Shown here: positions 63,954 through 64,000 of the stretch, piece after piece | Position numbering within the stretch: position 1 is the stretch's first letter | Layout of the letters: each line of letters opens with the position of its first letter | Assembly: GCA_963816985.1 (NCBI GenBank) | Contig: CAWFMF010000004.1 | Span: forward strand, 2,666,001-2,730,000 | DNA from: JAIVJM01 sp963816985 | GTDB lineage: Bacteria > Acidobacteriota > Blastocatellia > Pyrinomonadales > Pyrinomonadaceae | Reading direction: 5' to 3' | Length of the DNA: 64,000 nt | The notes under the pieces: generated by a model | The model's input: only the letters and a program-made list of their open reading frames with translations | Database searches by the model: none | Told to the model about the DNA's origin: nothing | Translations under genes and position numbers: made by a program

Positions 63954-64000
63954 CTTCTTCTTGACTTTCCCCCTCCCGTTCGTTTTCAATCGTGAGAGGC

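Overview
This 64 kb window is high-GC bacterial chromosome. The gene content points to Acidobacteriota, probably class Blastocatellia. Supporting features are an acidobacterial-type VWFA protein, an Oar-like TonB receptor with a carboxypeptidase-regulatory N-terminus, a huge SBBP/Calx-beta/DUF4214 protein, DUF3667 proteins, and dense intergenic hairpins. The assignment is inference from family content; no rRNA gene is present.

Layout. 1-1431 (-): two subunits of a molybdenum hydroxylase (xanthine/CO dehydrogenase family), the large one cut by the window edge. 1710-5262 (-): DUF1572-folK-panB-panC, folate and pantothenate synthesis. 5290-6983 (-): an exported toroid-like protein and a small AT-rich gene pair, one member frameshifted. 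7118-10246 (+): an ABC-2-like permease and an AlbA_2/Schlafen-type protein. 10337-13824 (-): two exported proteins (VWFA, LecA-like), then an ECF sigma operon with two tiny membrane proteins. 13997-24335 (+): a sigma/anti-sigma/membrane fusion (frameshifted), a TonB receptor and the SBBP protein. 24467-30257: an unrecognised gene (-) and a run of six small exported proteins (+). 30335-31687 (-): alanyl-tRNA editing protein followed directly by tRNA-Ala(CGC). 31866-36976: M61 peptidase, lipid kinase, guaB. 37119-46826: a RodZ-like regulator divergent from a bacterial microcompartment (BMC) locus with two BMC-H shell proteins, one BMC-P vertex protein, a CoA-acylating aldehyde dehydrogenase (frameshifted), an ACT protein with an encapsulation-peptide-like N-terminus, a UPF0210/DUF711 protein, a HEPN gene pair and two DUF3667 proteins. 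46905-54268: M14 peptidase, OPT transporter, an exported protein, PilZ and a CBM9-like protein. 54463-57285 (-): a polymorphic nuclease toxin with PPVYRP repeats, then two downstream genes likely giving immunity or accessory function. 57756-63872: membrane protein, MFS exporter, an unknown protein, a structured leader region and an HD-GYP/GAF/GGDEF protein.

Two features stand out. First, the BMC locus lacks any classical signature enzyme but carries the UPF0237 (ACT)/UPF0210 pair; UPF0210 is assigned to the PFL/ribonucleotide-reductase fold, so this may be an undescribed microcompartment type. Second, at least 15 intergenic hairpins are built from tandem seven-base repeats whose sequence differs from site to site while the 7-base period and inverted layout stay constant. 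Their arms often supply or abut the stop codon of a neighbouring gene, and one lies inside an open reading frame.

Three apparent single-base frameshifts (near 6930, 16050 and 38940), at least two of them in homopolymer runs, suggest residual assembly indels, so those genes are probably intact in the organism.
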